Both the position numbers and the translations under genes were made by a program. Below are positions 52,610-61,093 of a DNA stretch of 64,000 nt, piece after piece (the first letter of the stretch is position 1; each line of letters begins with the position of its first letter). Source of the DNA: Aequorivita sublithincola DSM 14238 (GTDB taxonomy: Bacteria > Bacteroidota > Bacteroidia > Flavobacteriales > Flavobacteriaceae); NCBI RefSeq assembly GCF_000265385.1, contig NC_018013.1, forward strand, positions 1,267,001 through 1,331,000. The letters run 5' to 3'. The notes below the pieces were generated by a model. It did no database searches. It saw nothing but the letters and a program-made list of their open reading frames with translations, and had not been told where the DNA came from.

Positions 52610-53050
52610 ATGAAAAGATTAAAAAACAGTTTGTTAGTATTTGGAACGTTACTATTGATTATCTCCTGTAATACCTATACCATCCCTGTGGAAAGTTTTC
52701 GTGAACAAATGATCGGTGAAACTTCAGAAAGTATAAGAGAGGTACAAATTAGCAATCCTCTTTTTTATTCTGATATTAAATATAATTCAAACAATTTAAA
52801 GCGGATAATAGTAACCGATAAAGATGGAAAGAGAACTTATTTAGATAATTCTCCATCAATAGAAATGAGGGTTACAGACGTTAGTGGTAAAAAATATAAT
52901 TTTTATTTTGACACAGTTATTTTGGAAAATGATACGCTAAAAGGAGGAAGATCACGTTTTGCAAAAGTATTAGATAGACAAATTCCCATGGATAGCGTTG
53001 TTAAAATAGAAGTACAAGATGGAGGCAAGAAATTTGAATATCAAAATTGA
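52610..53050 (+). CDS. Small lipoprotein of unknown function
   Basis: A 146-residue protein with a lipoprotein signal (LLVFGTLLLIISCNTY, lipidated Cys in LIISC). The mature part is beta-rich and charged (RIIVTDKDGKRTYLDNS, then VTDVSGKKYNFYFDTVILE). I recognise no family. It is a lone gene after tRNA-Cys, convergent with the LysE-type gene. Confidence 0.7.
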   Translation: MKRLKNSLLVFGTLLLIISCNTYTIPVESFREQMIGETSESIREVQISNPLFYSDIKYNSNNLKRIIVTDKDGKRTYLDNSPSIEMRVTDVSGKKYNFYFDTVILENDTLKGGRSRFAKVLDRQIPMDSVVKIEVQDGGKKFEYQN

Positions 53051-53068
53051 TATTTCAAAAATAACTAC

Positions 53069-53782
53069 TTAGAGTGGTTCTTCAACTGGAGGAATTGGTT
53101 TTTCTAAAGGATGCTGTTGCCCAGGTATATTTTCCAATCCACGTTTCATTTCTTTTGGGAATATACCTTGAAAAAGTAATAAAACGCCAAAGACTACTAT
53201 TAATAGGCTTACCCATTTCTTCGCTTTCACTGTAAATCTGGGAGTCATTTTACTTTTCAACTTTTTTGCCAAAACAATTTTAGTCACATCTGTACCAATA
53301 AAGACAATTAAAACTACACAGATAAACCAAAAAACATTTTCTTCGGAAGTAGCGTGAGCATTTGCCAAAATTAGCATTCCAATCCAGCCCGCTAGCACCC
53401 CAAAATTAACGAAGTTTAAAAAGAAACCCTTTAGAAATAAGCTACCAAAGTTTTTCTTCACTTCAATAGCATGGTGTTCCCTTACAATTTTATATAAGGA
53501 TTTATTGGTTCTTATGTATGCAATAACCCCATAGGCCACTAATAATGCCCCACCGAAGATTAAAAGAGCTGGATCGTTTTTAACACGTTCCAATAATTTA
53601 GTAGTACTGAAATAAGCAATAATTATAAAAATAATATCAGCGAAGACTGCGCCACCATCAAAGGCAATTCCAGCGCGAACTCCTTTAGTTATGCTGGTTT
53701 CAATTAAAGTAAAGAAAACCGGGCCAATGGCAAAAGCCATCATAAATCCGTAAAAAGCCGCAATGAAGAAACCATCTAACAT
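53069..53782 (-). CDS. LysE/RhtB family amino-acid exporter
   Basis: A 237-residue membrane protein with about six predicted helices. The N-terminal AFAIGPVFFTLIETSITKG matches the LysE signature (G-P-x-x-x-x-x-x-x-x-x-x-x-G). Members export amino acids or related small molecules; the substrate is not predictable. The C-terminal tail is proline-rich (HPLEKPIPPVEEPL), which is unusual but variable. The ATG at 53782 gives the typical N-terminus. It lies 46 bases after the head-GIN gene. Confidence 0.85.
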   Translation of the reverse strand: MLDGFFIAAFYGFMMAFAIGPVFFTLIETSITKGVRAGIAFDGGAVFADIIFIIIAYFSTTKLLERVKNDPALLIFGGALLVAYGVIAYIRTNKSLYKIVREHHAIEVKKNFGSLFLKGFFLNFVNFGVLAGWIGMLILANAHATSEENVFWFICVVLIVFIGTDVTKIVLAKKLKSKMTPRFTVKAKKWVSLLIVVFGVLLLFQGIFPKEMKRGLENIPGQQHPLEKPIPPVEEPL

Positions 53783-53828
53783 ACATAGGTAAAAGTACAA
53801 ATTACTTTTACTCAATTACGGTAAAATT

Positions 53829-54506
53829 TTAATTTTTACTATTCACTATTTCAATCTTTCCGCCAGCAAATCGCTTTTTCTTTATATCCTTTGGATTTCC
53901 AAAAACAGTAATGTGTCCTCCAGCTGTAACTTTCGCATCTACTTTTTCTTTGGCATAAATTGTAGCGGAACCACCTGCAGTAACATTGACGTAAGTTTCA
54001 TCTGAAATAAGTTCTTCAGCTTCATAAACACCGCCAGAATTAATGTTTATATCTTGTTTTTTAGTAATTCCTTTGACTTCAATTACGCCTCCCGAAACTG
54101 ATTTAATACTTAAATTTTCGGAAGCAACTTTTATATCAATTTTGCCACCTTCTTGGGTTTTAAGTTCAAGCGAGGATGATTCTATCGCGGTATCTGAGTA
54201 TATCATAGCACCTTCATTAGCATCGATAATAGAAATATTTTTGAAAAATAGCGTTACCGTTGTTGCATCACCATCAAAGCGTTCTTCTAGTTCCATTCGT
54301 ATTTTTAAAACACCATTGTCATTAATTGATTTTACAAATCCGGTATTTTCTCCAGCTACTACAATACTATTTTCGTCTGCTGGAACAAGTTTTACTGTTA
54401 TAAGATCGTAAACCTTAAGTTCGCTGAAATCGCCAACATCTGTAGTTTGTTGCGAAAACGAAATGGCGGAAATACAAAATATTGCTATTAATAAGAATTT
54501 TTTCAT
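53829..54506 (-). CDS. Secreted head-GIN (DUF2807) domain protein
   Basis: A 225-residue protein with a signal peptide (MKKFLLIAIFCISAISFS, then QQTT). The mature part is a right-handed, glycine-containing beta-solenoid of the head-GIN type, seen as repeated short strands such as ISIIDANEGAMIYSD, KIDIKVASENLSIKS and VTAGGSATIYAKE. The family is abundant in Bacteroidota, and its role is unknown. It follows rnr after 12 bases, so the two may share a transcript. Confidence 0.88.
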   Translation of the reverse strand: MKKFLLIAIFCISAISFSQQTTDVGDFSELKVYDLITVKLVPADENSIVVAGENTGFVKSINDNGVLKIRMELEERFDGDATTVTLFFKNISIIDANEGAMIYSDTAIESSSLELKTQEGGKIDIKVASENLSIKSVSGGVIEVKGITKKQDININSGGVYEAEELISDETYVNVTAGGSATIYAKEKVDAKVTAGGHITVFGNPKDIKKKRFAGGKIEIVNSKN

Positions 54507-54518
54507 CTGTAAAAATTT

Positions 54519-56726
54519 TTAGTTTTTATAATCCTTTTCATGTCCCAACATCGTGAAATCTAAATGTTTCTTTACTAAATCTGCATTTTTCACTTTTACA
54601 TAAACTTCATCGCCAAGCTGATAAACTTTATTAGTTCGTTGACCGATTACTGCAAATTCTTCTCTATCAAATTCGTAACGATCGTCACTCATATCTTGCA
54701 AACGGACCATTCCTTCACATTTATTTGCTATAATTTCTATATAAACGCCCCATTCTGTAACGCCTGAAATTACTCCTAAAAATTCTTCGTCTTTATGATC
54801 CTGCATATATTTTACCTGCATATACTTGATGCTATCGCGCTCTGCATTTGTTGCAAGGCTTTCCATATCACTGCTATGCCCACATTTTTCTTCGTATTCT
54901 TCTTCTTTTGCAGATTTTCCGTTTTCTAAATAATGTTGCAACAATCTATGCACCATTACATCAGGATAACGACGAATTGGCGAGGTGAAATGTGTATAAT
55001 AATCAAACGCCAAACCGTAATGACCAATGTTATGCGTGGTGTACATTGCCTTACTCATACTTCGGATGGTAAGAGTATCAATTAGATTTTGTTCTTTTTT
55101 ACCTTGAACATCCTTTAAAAGTTTGTTCATTGAAGTTGCTGTTGTATGGCGATCTTTTGTGTTTAATTTATAACCAAAACGTTTAATTATATTTTCTAAA
55201 GCCGCAATTTTTTCGTCATCTGGTTCGTCGTGAACTCGATATACAAAAGTCTTTTTTGGTTGTTGTTTTCCTATGAATTCGGCTACACTTCGGTTAGCTA
55301 AAAGCATAAATTCCTCAATCATCTTGTTGGCGTCTTTACTTTCTTTAAAGTAAACGCCCTCGGGATTACTTTGTTCATCAAGGATGAATTTTACTTCAAC
55401 CTTATCAAAAGAAATAGCACCGGCACGCATACGTTTTGTACGTAAAGTTTTTGCCAAACGATCCATTTCAAGAATGGCTTCGGCTATTTCTGGTTTAACA
55501 GTATATTGCTTATCTGTTATTGAAATATTTGAAGGAATTATATGTGTTTCTTCTTTTGGATTTTCAATTACGTGCTGCGCTTCTTCATACGCGAAACGAG
55601 CATCACTATACGTTACCGTTTTTCCAAACCATTGTTTTACGACTTCTGCTTTTTGATTCATCTCAAAAACTGCGGAAAAAGTATATTTTTCTTCGTTTGG
55701 ACGAAGGGAACACGCATTGTTTGAGAGAATTTCAGGCAGCATCGGTACAACTCTATCTACCAAATAAACTGAAGTTGCACGTTCGTAAGCTTCATCATCC
55801 AACTCATTTCCTGGTGTTACATAATGCGAAACGTCTGCAATATGAATTCCAATTTCATAGTTTCCATTGTCTAATTTTTCGAAAGAAAGCGCATCATCAA
55901 AATCTTTTGCATCTTTTGGATCTATCGTAAATGTTAAAGATTTACGCATATCGCGACGCTTTTTAATTTCTGAAGCTTTTATGGAAGTATCAATTTTATT
56001 AGCGTAGGCCTCAACTTCTGGTGGAAATTCATACGGAAGACCGTATTGTGCAAGAATAGCGTGGATTTCTGTATTGTGTTCGCCCGGCATTCCGAGAACT
56101 TTAATAACACTTCCGAAAGGAGAATCTGCCTTTTCAGGCCAATCTTCCATTGCAACTAAAACTATTTCACCATTTTTTGCTCCGTTTATTTTATTCTTCG
56201 GAACAAAAATATCTGTGTACATTTTATAATCTGTAACATCTACAAAAGCAAAGTTATCCTGCACTTGTATTGTACCAACAAACTCGGTTCTTTTTCGTTC
56301 TATTATTTTGGTTACTTCACCTTCAGTTTTTCCACCTTTTTTGCGTTTAAAAACATAAACTTCAACAATATCGCCATTTAGCGCTTTGTTTAGATTGTTG
56401 TTTTTTACATAAATATCTTCTTCTAAATCCTCAACAATAATATAACCTTGGCCGCGGCCTGCTATATCTACCTTTCCGGTATAATAGTTTTGTGAAGGAG
56501 TAAGTATATATTTACCGCGTTCAATTTCTTGAATGGTTCCTTTTCCTTGTAAATCTTTAAGTTTTTTTACTATTTGATTTCTGCTGCTGGGATCGTCCAG
56601 TTGGAGTTTTGCGGCAATTTGTTTGTAGTTGAAAGCTTGTGAATGATCTTTCCGAAGAATATTCAGAATTGTTTGGGAAAGATTTTCAATTTTATTGTTT
56701 TTCTTTTTTCTTTTATTTTTTGGCAT
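54519..56726 (-). CDS. rnr: Ribonuclease R
   Basis: RNase R is a processive 3'-5' exoribonuclease that degrades structured RNA. The 735-residue protein from the ATG at 56726 has a basic N-terminus with a winged-helix-like region, two cold-shock/OB domains, the catalytic RNB domain (IDPKDAKDFDDALS, with its ordered aspartates, then HIADVSHYVTPG and FTSPIRRYPD), and a C-terminal S1 domain. An earlier in-frame start at 56765 lacks support and would begin within the AT-rich spacer. No clear -7 match was found, only TACATTTA. Confidence 0.95.
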   Translation of the reverse strand: MPKNKRKKKNNKIENLSQTILNILRKDHSQAFNYKQIAAKLQLDDPSSRNQIVKKLKDLQGKGTIQEIERGKYILTPSQNYYTGKVDIAGRGQGYIIVEDLEEDIYVKNNNLNKALNGDIVEVYVFKRKKGGKTEGEVTKIIERKRTEFVGTIQVQDNFAFVDVTDYKMYTDIFVPKNKINGAKNGEIVLVAMEDWPEKADSPFGSVIKVLGMPGEHNTEIHAILAQYGLPYEFPPEVEAYANKIDTSIKASEIKKRRDMRKSLTFTIDPKDAKDFDDALSFEKLDNGNYEIGIHIADVSHYVTPGNELDDEAYERATSVYLVDRVVPMLPEILSNNACSLRPNEEKYTFSAVFEMNQKAEVVKQWFGKTVTYSDARFAYEEAQHVIENPKEETHIIPSNISITDKQYTVKPEIAEAILEMDRLAKTLRTKRMRAGAISFDKVEVKFILDEQSNPEGVYFKESKDANKMIEEFMLLANRSVAEFIGKQQPKKTFVYRVHDEPDDEKIAALENIIKRFGYKLNTKDRHTTATSMNKLLKDVQGKKEQNLIDTLTIRSMSKAMYTTHNIGHYGLAFDYYTHFTSPIRRYPDVMVHRLLQHYLENGKSAKEEEYEEKCGHSSDMESLATNAERDSIKYMQVKYMQDHKDEEFLGVISGVTEWGVYIEIIANKCEGMVRLQDMSDDRYEFDREEFAVIGQRTNKVYQLGDEVYVKVKNADLVKKHLDFTMLGHEKDYKN

Positions 56727-56896
56727 AGTTAATTTTGTAATTGGCGTAAATGTACTACTTCTCAAAGAATGACGTGTTTACATTAGCAAAGATTTAGTAC
56801 CTTAGTGTGAGTTATTGGGTTATTAAGTTATTAGTTATTTGAGAGTTACTTCACACAAACTTATAAACCAAATAACATATTAGAATTTTAAATTAT

Positions 56897-57136
56897 ATGA
56901 AGAACTTTAAAACCATTGCTATATTTTCTTATCCTGCAGAATATGCGGTGCTTCGGCTTTTGTTTGATCAAGAGGAAATTCGTTATTTCTTTCAGAATGA
57001 AACCATGATTAGTGTTTTTCCTTTCTATTCCAACGCTATTGGTGGGATTAGACTTCAAGTTCATATTGACGACATTGAAGAAGCTGAAGAAATTATCAAA
57101 AATCTGAATAATCCTTCAAATTTAAAAATTGTTTAA
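56897..57136 (+). CDS. DUF2007 domain-containing small protein
   Basis: A 79-residue protein with the DUF2007 pattern: FSYPAEYAVLRLLFDQEEIRY, then RLQVHIDDIEEAEEIIKNL. The family has a ferredoxin-like, ACT/GlnB-reminiscent fold and is annotated only as a putative signal-transducing protein; its function is unknown. It stands alone between rnr and the AT-rich intergenic region. Confidence 0.8.
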   Translation: MKNFKTIAIFSYPAEYAVLRLLFDQEEIRYFFQNETMISVFPFYSNAIGGIRLQVHIDDIEEAEEIIKNLNNPSNLKIV

Positions 57137-57139
57137 AAA

Positions 57140-57215
57140 AAGTCGTACGACTTATTGATATAGGACATAAGACTAAAGAATTAGTCCTACGTCTTAAGTC
57201 TTTTCGTCTTAAGTC
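57140..57215. repeat. Palindromic repeat cluster (AAGTCGTACGACTT / GTCTTAAG words)
   Basis: It contains the perfect 14-base palindrome AAGTCGTACGACTT and nearby imperfect inverted words (ggacataagactaa, ttagtcctacgtcttaagtc) ending in a T-run. It could end the DUF2007 transcript. Similar words are common in flavobacterial intergenic DNA. Confidence 0.5.
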
Positions 57216-57677
57216 ACTTTTTTGAGTTATCAACATATATTAATACATCATTTGTTTTTTTAATAAATTTTAAAAGAAAAATGGTGATGATTATAGGGTG
57301 TTAATATGTACAATAACTTTTTGAAGTATTGTTTTGAAATCAATTTGTTGCATTTTAATAATAGGTTGTTAACATATATTTAAGATTCAATATGCTTGAT
57401 AATAATGAAATAGCATAAGTAATGAACAGCTGTGAACAACCTATATTCACAACTTATAACTAACAACTTTTTACTGAATTTTTGTTTGAAAGCGTCAAAA
57501 TGATGCTAACAAGTAACAGGTAAAAAATGACTTAAATTTTTGGTGGGCCGCATTTTTAAAACCTATTGTAAATAATATTTACATCTGCAATTTTAGTTGT
57601 GTCATTTCTGCTAACAAATATCAACAAGGTTGTTAACTGTAATATCAATTTAAAGTTAAGAAATCGTTACGGTTATA

Positions 57678-57765
57678 CCCCCGACCCCTAAAGGGGAGAA
57701 TCTTAACCTATAATAATTTTCGAAATCCTACAGTTACTTCAGGATAGCTCCCTTTAGGGTTGGGC
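57678..57765. repeat. Inverted pair of CCCCTAAAGGGG-type repeat words
   Basis: The words at 57678-57698 (cgacccctaaaggggag with flanking C) and 57747-57765 (gctccctttagggttgggc) face each other and could form a stem-loop upstream of the rpiB promoter. They belong to the same family as 2127-2147 and 59679-59694. Confidence 0.5.
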
Positions 57766-57806
57766 TATTTTATTTAAAGTAAGAAAATTTCTGCTGCTTT
57801 AATTAT

Positions 57807-57814
57807 TATCTTTG
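57807..57814 (+). promoter_or_regulatory. TAnnTTTG -7 element for the rpiB operon
   Basis: Plus-strand TATCTTTG, 15 bases before the rpiB ATG at 57830. It rules out a TTG start at 57812. Confidence 0.55.
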
Positions 57815-57829
57815 AAAAAAAATAAAGTT

Positions 57830-58261
57830 ATGAAAATCTCTATAGGTAACGATCACGCAGGCACTGAATACAAATTTGAAATAGTTTCTTTTCTTGAAAA
57901 AGAAGGTCATATAGTTACTAATCACGGAACAGATAGTGAATCAAGTGTGGATTATCCAGATTTTGTACATCCTGTTGCAAACGATATTGAAAGTGGAAAG
58001 GTTGATCTTGGAATTATAATCTGCGGAAGTGGAAACGGTGCAAATATGACCGCCAACAAACACCAAAAGGTACGTTCTGCACTTTGCTGGACCAAAGAGA
58101 TTACGGAGCTTGCGCGTCAACATAACGATGCAAATGTTTTAAGCATTCCAGCACGTTTTACCAGTAAACCACAAGCTGTTGAAATGGTAAAAACTTTTTT
58201 AAACACTAAATTTGAAGGTGGCCGTCACCAAAACCGAGTAGAAAAAATAGCTTGTTCATAG
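57830..58261 (+). CDS. rpiB: Ribose 5-phosphate isomerase B
   Basis: RpiB interconverts ribose 5-phosphate and ribulose 5-phosphate in the pentose phosphate pathway. The 143-residue protein starts MKISIGNDHAGTEYK, has the VDYPDFVHPVA segment and the active-site stretch IICGSGNGANMTANKH with the catalytic Cys. HNDANVLSIPARF is also family-typical. It leads an operon with the CDF transporter (7-base gap) and the GNAT gene. Confidence 0.95.
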   Translation: MKISIGNDHAGTEYKFEIVSFLEKEGHIVTNHGTDSESSVDYPDFVHPVANDIESGKVDLGIIICGSGNGANMTANKHQKVRSALCWTKEITELARQHNDANVLSIPARFTSKPQAVEMVKTFLNTKFEGGRHQNRVEKIACS

Positions 58262-58268
58262 TTTAACA

Positions 58269-59198
58269 ATGCCTCACAATCACTCACATTCCGATAATCA
58301 TTCACACAATCATGCCCATCCCGATTTGAAGGGTAAAAAGCTGTTGCTTTCTATTGTTTTGAATATAGCGATAACCGTTGCACAAGTTATTGGTGGATTA
58401 ATTTCGGGGAGCCTTTCCTTACTTTCGGATGCGCTTCATAATTTTAGCGATGTTCTTTCTTTAATTGTTAGTTACATTGCAGATAGATTTTCAAAAAAGG
58501 ATGCTTCCGTTTCCAAAACTTTTGGTTACAAACGAGCTGAAATAATCGCTGCTTTCGTCAATTCTGTTACTTTAATTATTGTTGCTGTTTATCTTATTTA
58601 CGAAGCTACAACTCGTTTTTTCAATCCTCATTTTATTGAAAGTGGCTTGGTAATTTGGCTTGCCATTTTCGGAATCGTTTTTAATGGTTTCAGTGTTTTA
58701 TTGCTTCATAAAGAATCTAAAAGCAATATGAATATGCGCTCTGCATATCTGCATTTGTTCACAGATATGGCAGCATCGGTTGCTGTTTTGATAGGTGGTT
58801 TATTGATGAAATATTACGAATGGTTTTGGGTTGACAGTTTTTTGACAGTTTTGATAGCGCTTTATTTATTGGTTATGGGTTATTATTTGTTGAAAACCTC
58901 CTTTAAAGTATTAATGCTTTTTACGCCAGATGAATTAAATTTGGAAGTAGTAAATGACGCCGTTTGTAAAATTCCTGAGATAAAGAATATGCACCATATT
59001 CATATTTGGCAGCTTAATGAACAAGAAACACATTTGGAAGCGCATTTAGATTTTCACGAAGACGTTACCCTTTCAGAATTTGATGCTGTGCTAACTAAAG
59101 TTGAAGAATTGCTTTATCAAGACTTCGGAATTAACCACGTAACCATTCAGCCCGAACACCAAAAAGACGATCCAAAAGATATTATTGTTCAAGATTGA
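58269..59198 (+). CDS. Cation diffusion facilitator (zinc/cobalt/cadmium exporter)
   Basis: A 309-residue inner-membrane antiporter with a histidine-rich N-terminus (MPHNHSHSDNHSHNHAHPDL), six predicted helices and a C-terminal cytoplasmic domain with HIHIWQL. The metal-site motifs are His57-x3-Asp61 (SDALHNFSDV) and a second H-x3-D in LHLFTDMA. The pattern fits CzcD/ZitB-type exporters that expel Zn2+ and related ions; the exact metal is inferred. It follows rpiB by seven bases, with the GNAT gene starting 16 bases later. Confidence 0.92.
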   Translation: MPHNHSHSDNHSHNHAHPDLKGKKLLLSIVLNIAITVAQVIGGLISGSLSLLSDALHNFSDVLSLIVSYIADRFSKKDASVSKTFGYKRAEIIAAFVNSVTLIIVAVYLIYEATTRFFNPHFIESGLVIWLAIFGIVFNGFSVLLLHKESKSNMNMRSAYLHLFTDMAASVAVLIGGLLMKYYEWFWVDSFLTVLIALYLLVMGYYLLKTSFKVLMLFTPDELNLEVVNDAVCKIPEIKNMHHIHIWQLNEQETHLEAHLDFHEDVTLSEFDAVLTKVEELLYQDFGINHVTIQPEHQKDDPKDIIVQD

Positions 59199-59214
59199 TT
59201 TTATTAAAAAGACT

Positions 59215-59655
59215 ATGGAAATTGAAGTAAAGAATTTTGAAGAATTAAGTAATAAACAACTTTATGAGCTTTTGCAATTACGCAGTGAAGTTTTTGTAGT
59301 AGAGCAAGACTGCATCTATCAAGATGTTGATGGAAAAGATGAACGCGCCATTCATGTTTTGGGCATGGAAGATGGAAAATTGGTTGCCTACGCTCGCTGT
59401 TTTCAAGCTGGAGATTATTTTGATGAAGCTTCCATAGGCAGAGTTTTAGTACGCGAAAACTACAGAAAATTAGGTTATGGCCACGAAATAACCAAAGCGT
59501 CCATAAAAGCGATTAAAACAAAATATAAAGCCGATAAAATAAAGATATCGGCTCAAACATATTTAGTTATATTTTACGAAAGCCACGGATTTAAAACCAA
59601 AGGCGATCGCTATCTAGAAGATGGTATTCCACACATTGCGATGGTTAGAGCTTAA
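59215..59655 (+). CDS. ElaA-like GNAT N-acetyltransferase
   Basis: A 146-residue GNAT protein of the ElaA type: LYELLQLRSEVFVVEQDCIYQ, then YARCF, and the acetyl-CoA-binding IGRVLVRENYRKLGYGHEI. The last two blocks contain the R/Q-x-x-G-x-G/A motif. The substrate is unknown. I used the ATG at 59215, 16 bases after the CDF stop, instead of an upstream overlapping start. It closes the rpiB operon, ending at a strong terminator. Confidence 0.9.
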   Translation: MEIEVKNFEELSNKQLYELLQLRSEVFVVEQDCIYQDVDGKDERAIHVLGMEDGKLVAYARCFQAGDYFDEASIGRVLVRENYRKLGYGHEITKASIKAIKTKYKADKIKISAQTYLVIFYESHGFKTKGDRYLEDGIPHIAMVRA

Positions 59656-59658
59656 TAT

Positions 59659-59719
59659 AATAATTCTTTCATTCTATTTCCCTTAGGGCTAGGGTGAAAA
59701 ATAGAATGAAAGAATTATT
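59659..59719 (+). terminator. Long hairpin terminator after the GNAT gene, with a repeat word in the loop
   Basis: Perfect 21-base arms (aataattctttcattctatt and one more base, with complement at 59699-59719) enclose a 19-base loop. The loop contains cccttagggctaggg, a member of the C/G-rich dispersed repeat family. Confidence 0.8.
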
Positions 59720-59734
59720 GAATGTTTAGATAGA

Positions 59735-60106
59735 TTATAGCTTAATTAGATTTTTCTCCAAATTAAGATCCTTCAGCATTTCGTCCGTAAACTTATAATG
59801 GCCACGACGTGTTATGATTTTGAAACGTTGATTTCGCATACGCGTTAACGTATCTAGAAACTGCCATTTAGATTTAAGTTGTCTTGGCTTTTCAGATTTT
59901 AAACTGATTTCAAAATAATGCTTAATTCCAGCGCGATCTGCTACTATGTCTGGCGTAATCACTACATCACTATCTTTTTTATGATAGGATTTAGGAGTTT
60001 CATAACCTTCCACATCGGCCTGGATGTGTTCAAAACCCCTGTTCTCTAAATAGGCCACAGATTCTTTTAGAATCTCTTTGTTTTCGTCTCTGTCTATTTG
60101 TATCAT
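59735..60106 (-). CDS. Small conserved protein, possible PD-(D/E)XK-like fold
   Basis: A 123-residue soluble protein seen widely in flavobacteria as hypothetical. SDVVITPDIVADRAG followed by HYFEISLKSEK places a PD dipeptide and an acidic-x-x-x-Lys strand as in a PD-(D/E)XK core, although the canonical (D/E)XK spacing is not exact. The basic tail (TRMRNQRFKIITRRGHYKF) could bind nucleic acid. No function is assigned. It is a single gene, convergent with the GNAT gene. Confidence 0.65.
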   Translation of the reverse strand: MIQIDRDENKEILKESVAYLENRGFEHIQADVEGYETPKSYHKKDSDVVITPDIVADRAGIKHYFEISLKSEKPRQLKSKWQFLDTLTRMRNQRFKIITRRGHYKFTDEMLKDLNLEKNLIKL

Positions 60107-60190
60107 GATTGCTAAGATACGATAATATTGAAGGACAGACGGTTAAGGTTATGTTAAGGCTTAGACTATAGGGATGGGTTTTTCTAATTA

Positions 60191-61087
60191 TTATTTTTCT
60201 ATATAATAATCATAAGTAGCTTTTGCTATATCTGCAATAATTTCTTCTGCTTTTTCGAATTCTTCCGAAGTGTTATGAATGAAAACTGCAATAAAAATTT
60301 TGTGCTTGTTGGGCAGTTCTATAATACCAACATTGTTTATTGCTCCAGTAATTCCTTCGTCATTCGTAAAAGATGTTCCTGCTCTTTGGGCAATTTCTAC
60401 ATTAGGGAGTTTTCCTTTTAGTCGGTTTACGCCTGTTCTACTGCCTACCATAGCTTGATACAGCCATGCTGTGTTTTCTTTGTTCAGAATTTTCTCTTCC
60501 GAAAAGTTTTTCAAAAGTTCAGTAAAAGCGCTTGGTGTTGCTTTGTTGATGAATTGTGACTCCCAATCTTTGTGCATATCATCTTCATTATTTTTGATGA
60601 TGAAAATTTTGTTGTTTAAGAATTTTTCTACTTGATCAGTTCCTCCTATCAATCGCAGTAAAATATCAGTAATATTATTGTCGCTATAATTAACCATCCA
60701 ATTGATGCCTTCTTCTAACGAAATGGAAATGTTACCCTCAGGATATTTTTCTCTAAACGGGCTCCAAGTGTTTTGCAACAATTCTTCTTTTTTTATGAAT
60801 ACCTGTTGCTGCATTGAAAGTTCTCGAACTTCCACTTTATGCAAAACCATTAATGCTATGGGAAATTTAAATGTGCTCAACATTGGAAACATTTCTTCTC
60901 CATTAATTGATACATTATCCGAGGTTTTAGGACCAATAATGGAAACCCCAATAGTTCCTTTTTTAGCTGAAATAATAGTTTCTATTTTGCTTTGAAGAAT
61001 ACTTTGAACAGTACTCCTGTTGGTTTTTGAGATACAGGAATTGAGCGATAATAGGATTGTAGCTATTGGAATTAATAAAAACTTCAT
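60191..61087 (-). CDS. Class A beta-lactamase family lipoprotein with an altered KTG box
   Basis: A 298-residue serine hydrolase with a lipoprotein signal (IATILLSLNSC). Class A motifs are present: S-T-F-K at 71-74 (nucleophile Ser71, Lys74), S-D-N at 135-137, and Glu168 in NNEDDM at the position of the deacylating Glu. The usual K-T-G at 235-237 reads R-A-G (QRAGTSFTN), which could weaken or change activity. It most resembles the Bacteroidota subclass of class A enzymes. It begins six bases after the S41 protease gene, so it is in that operon. Confidence 0.85.
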   Translation of the reverse strand: MKFLLIPIATILLSLNSCISKTNRSTVQSILQSKIETIISAKKGTIGVSIIGPKTSDNVSINGEEMFPMLSTFKFPIALMVLHKVEVRELSMQQQVFIKKEELLQNTWSPFREKYPEGNISISLEEGINWMVNYSDNNITDILLRLIGGTDQVEKFLNNKIFIIKNNEDDMHKDWESQFINKATPSAFTELLKNFSEEKILNKENTAWLYQAMVGSRTGVNRLKGKLPNVEIAQRAGTSFTNDEGITGAINNVGIIELPNKHKIFIAVFIHNTSEEFEKAEEIIADIAKATYDYYIEK

Positions 61088-61093
61088 ATCAGC

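Larger units (their letters stand above)
57137..57806. other. Long AT-rich intergenic region with repeats and DnaA-box-like words
   Basis: About 670 bases without a gene. From left to right it holds the palindrome AAGTCGTACGACTT (57140-57153) and related GTCTTAAG/TAGTCCTAC words to about 57215, a very AT-rich section with TTATCAACA (57227-57235), TTGTTAACA (57366-57374), TGTGAACAA (57431-57439) and other TTGTTAAC words, and two C/G-rich repeat words (57678-57698 and 57747-57765) in opposite orientation. No tRNA or obvious structured RNA was seen. An origin function is possible but unproven. Confidence 0.4.

Noticed and set aside
57812..57829. Upstream TTG start for rpiB
   Set aside because: It lies within the predicted -7 element, so it would not be transcribed.
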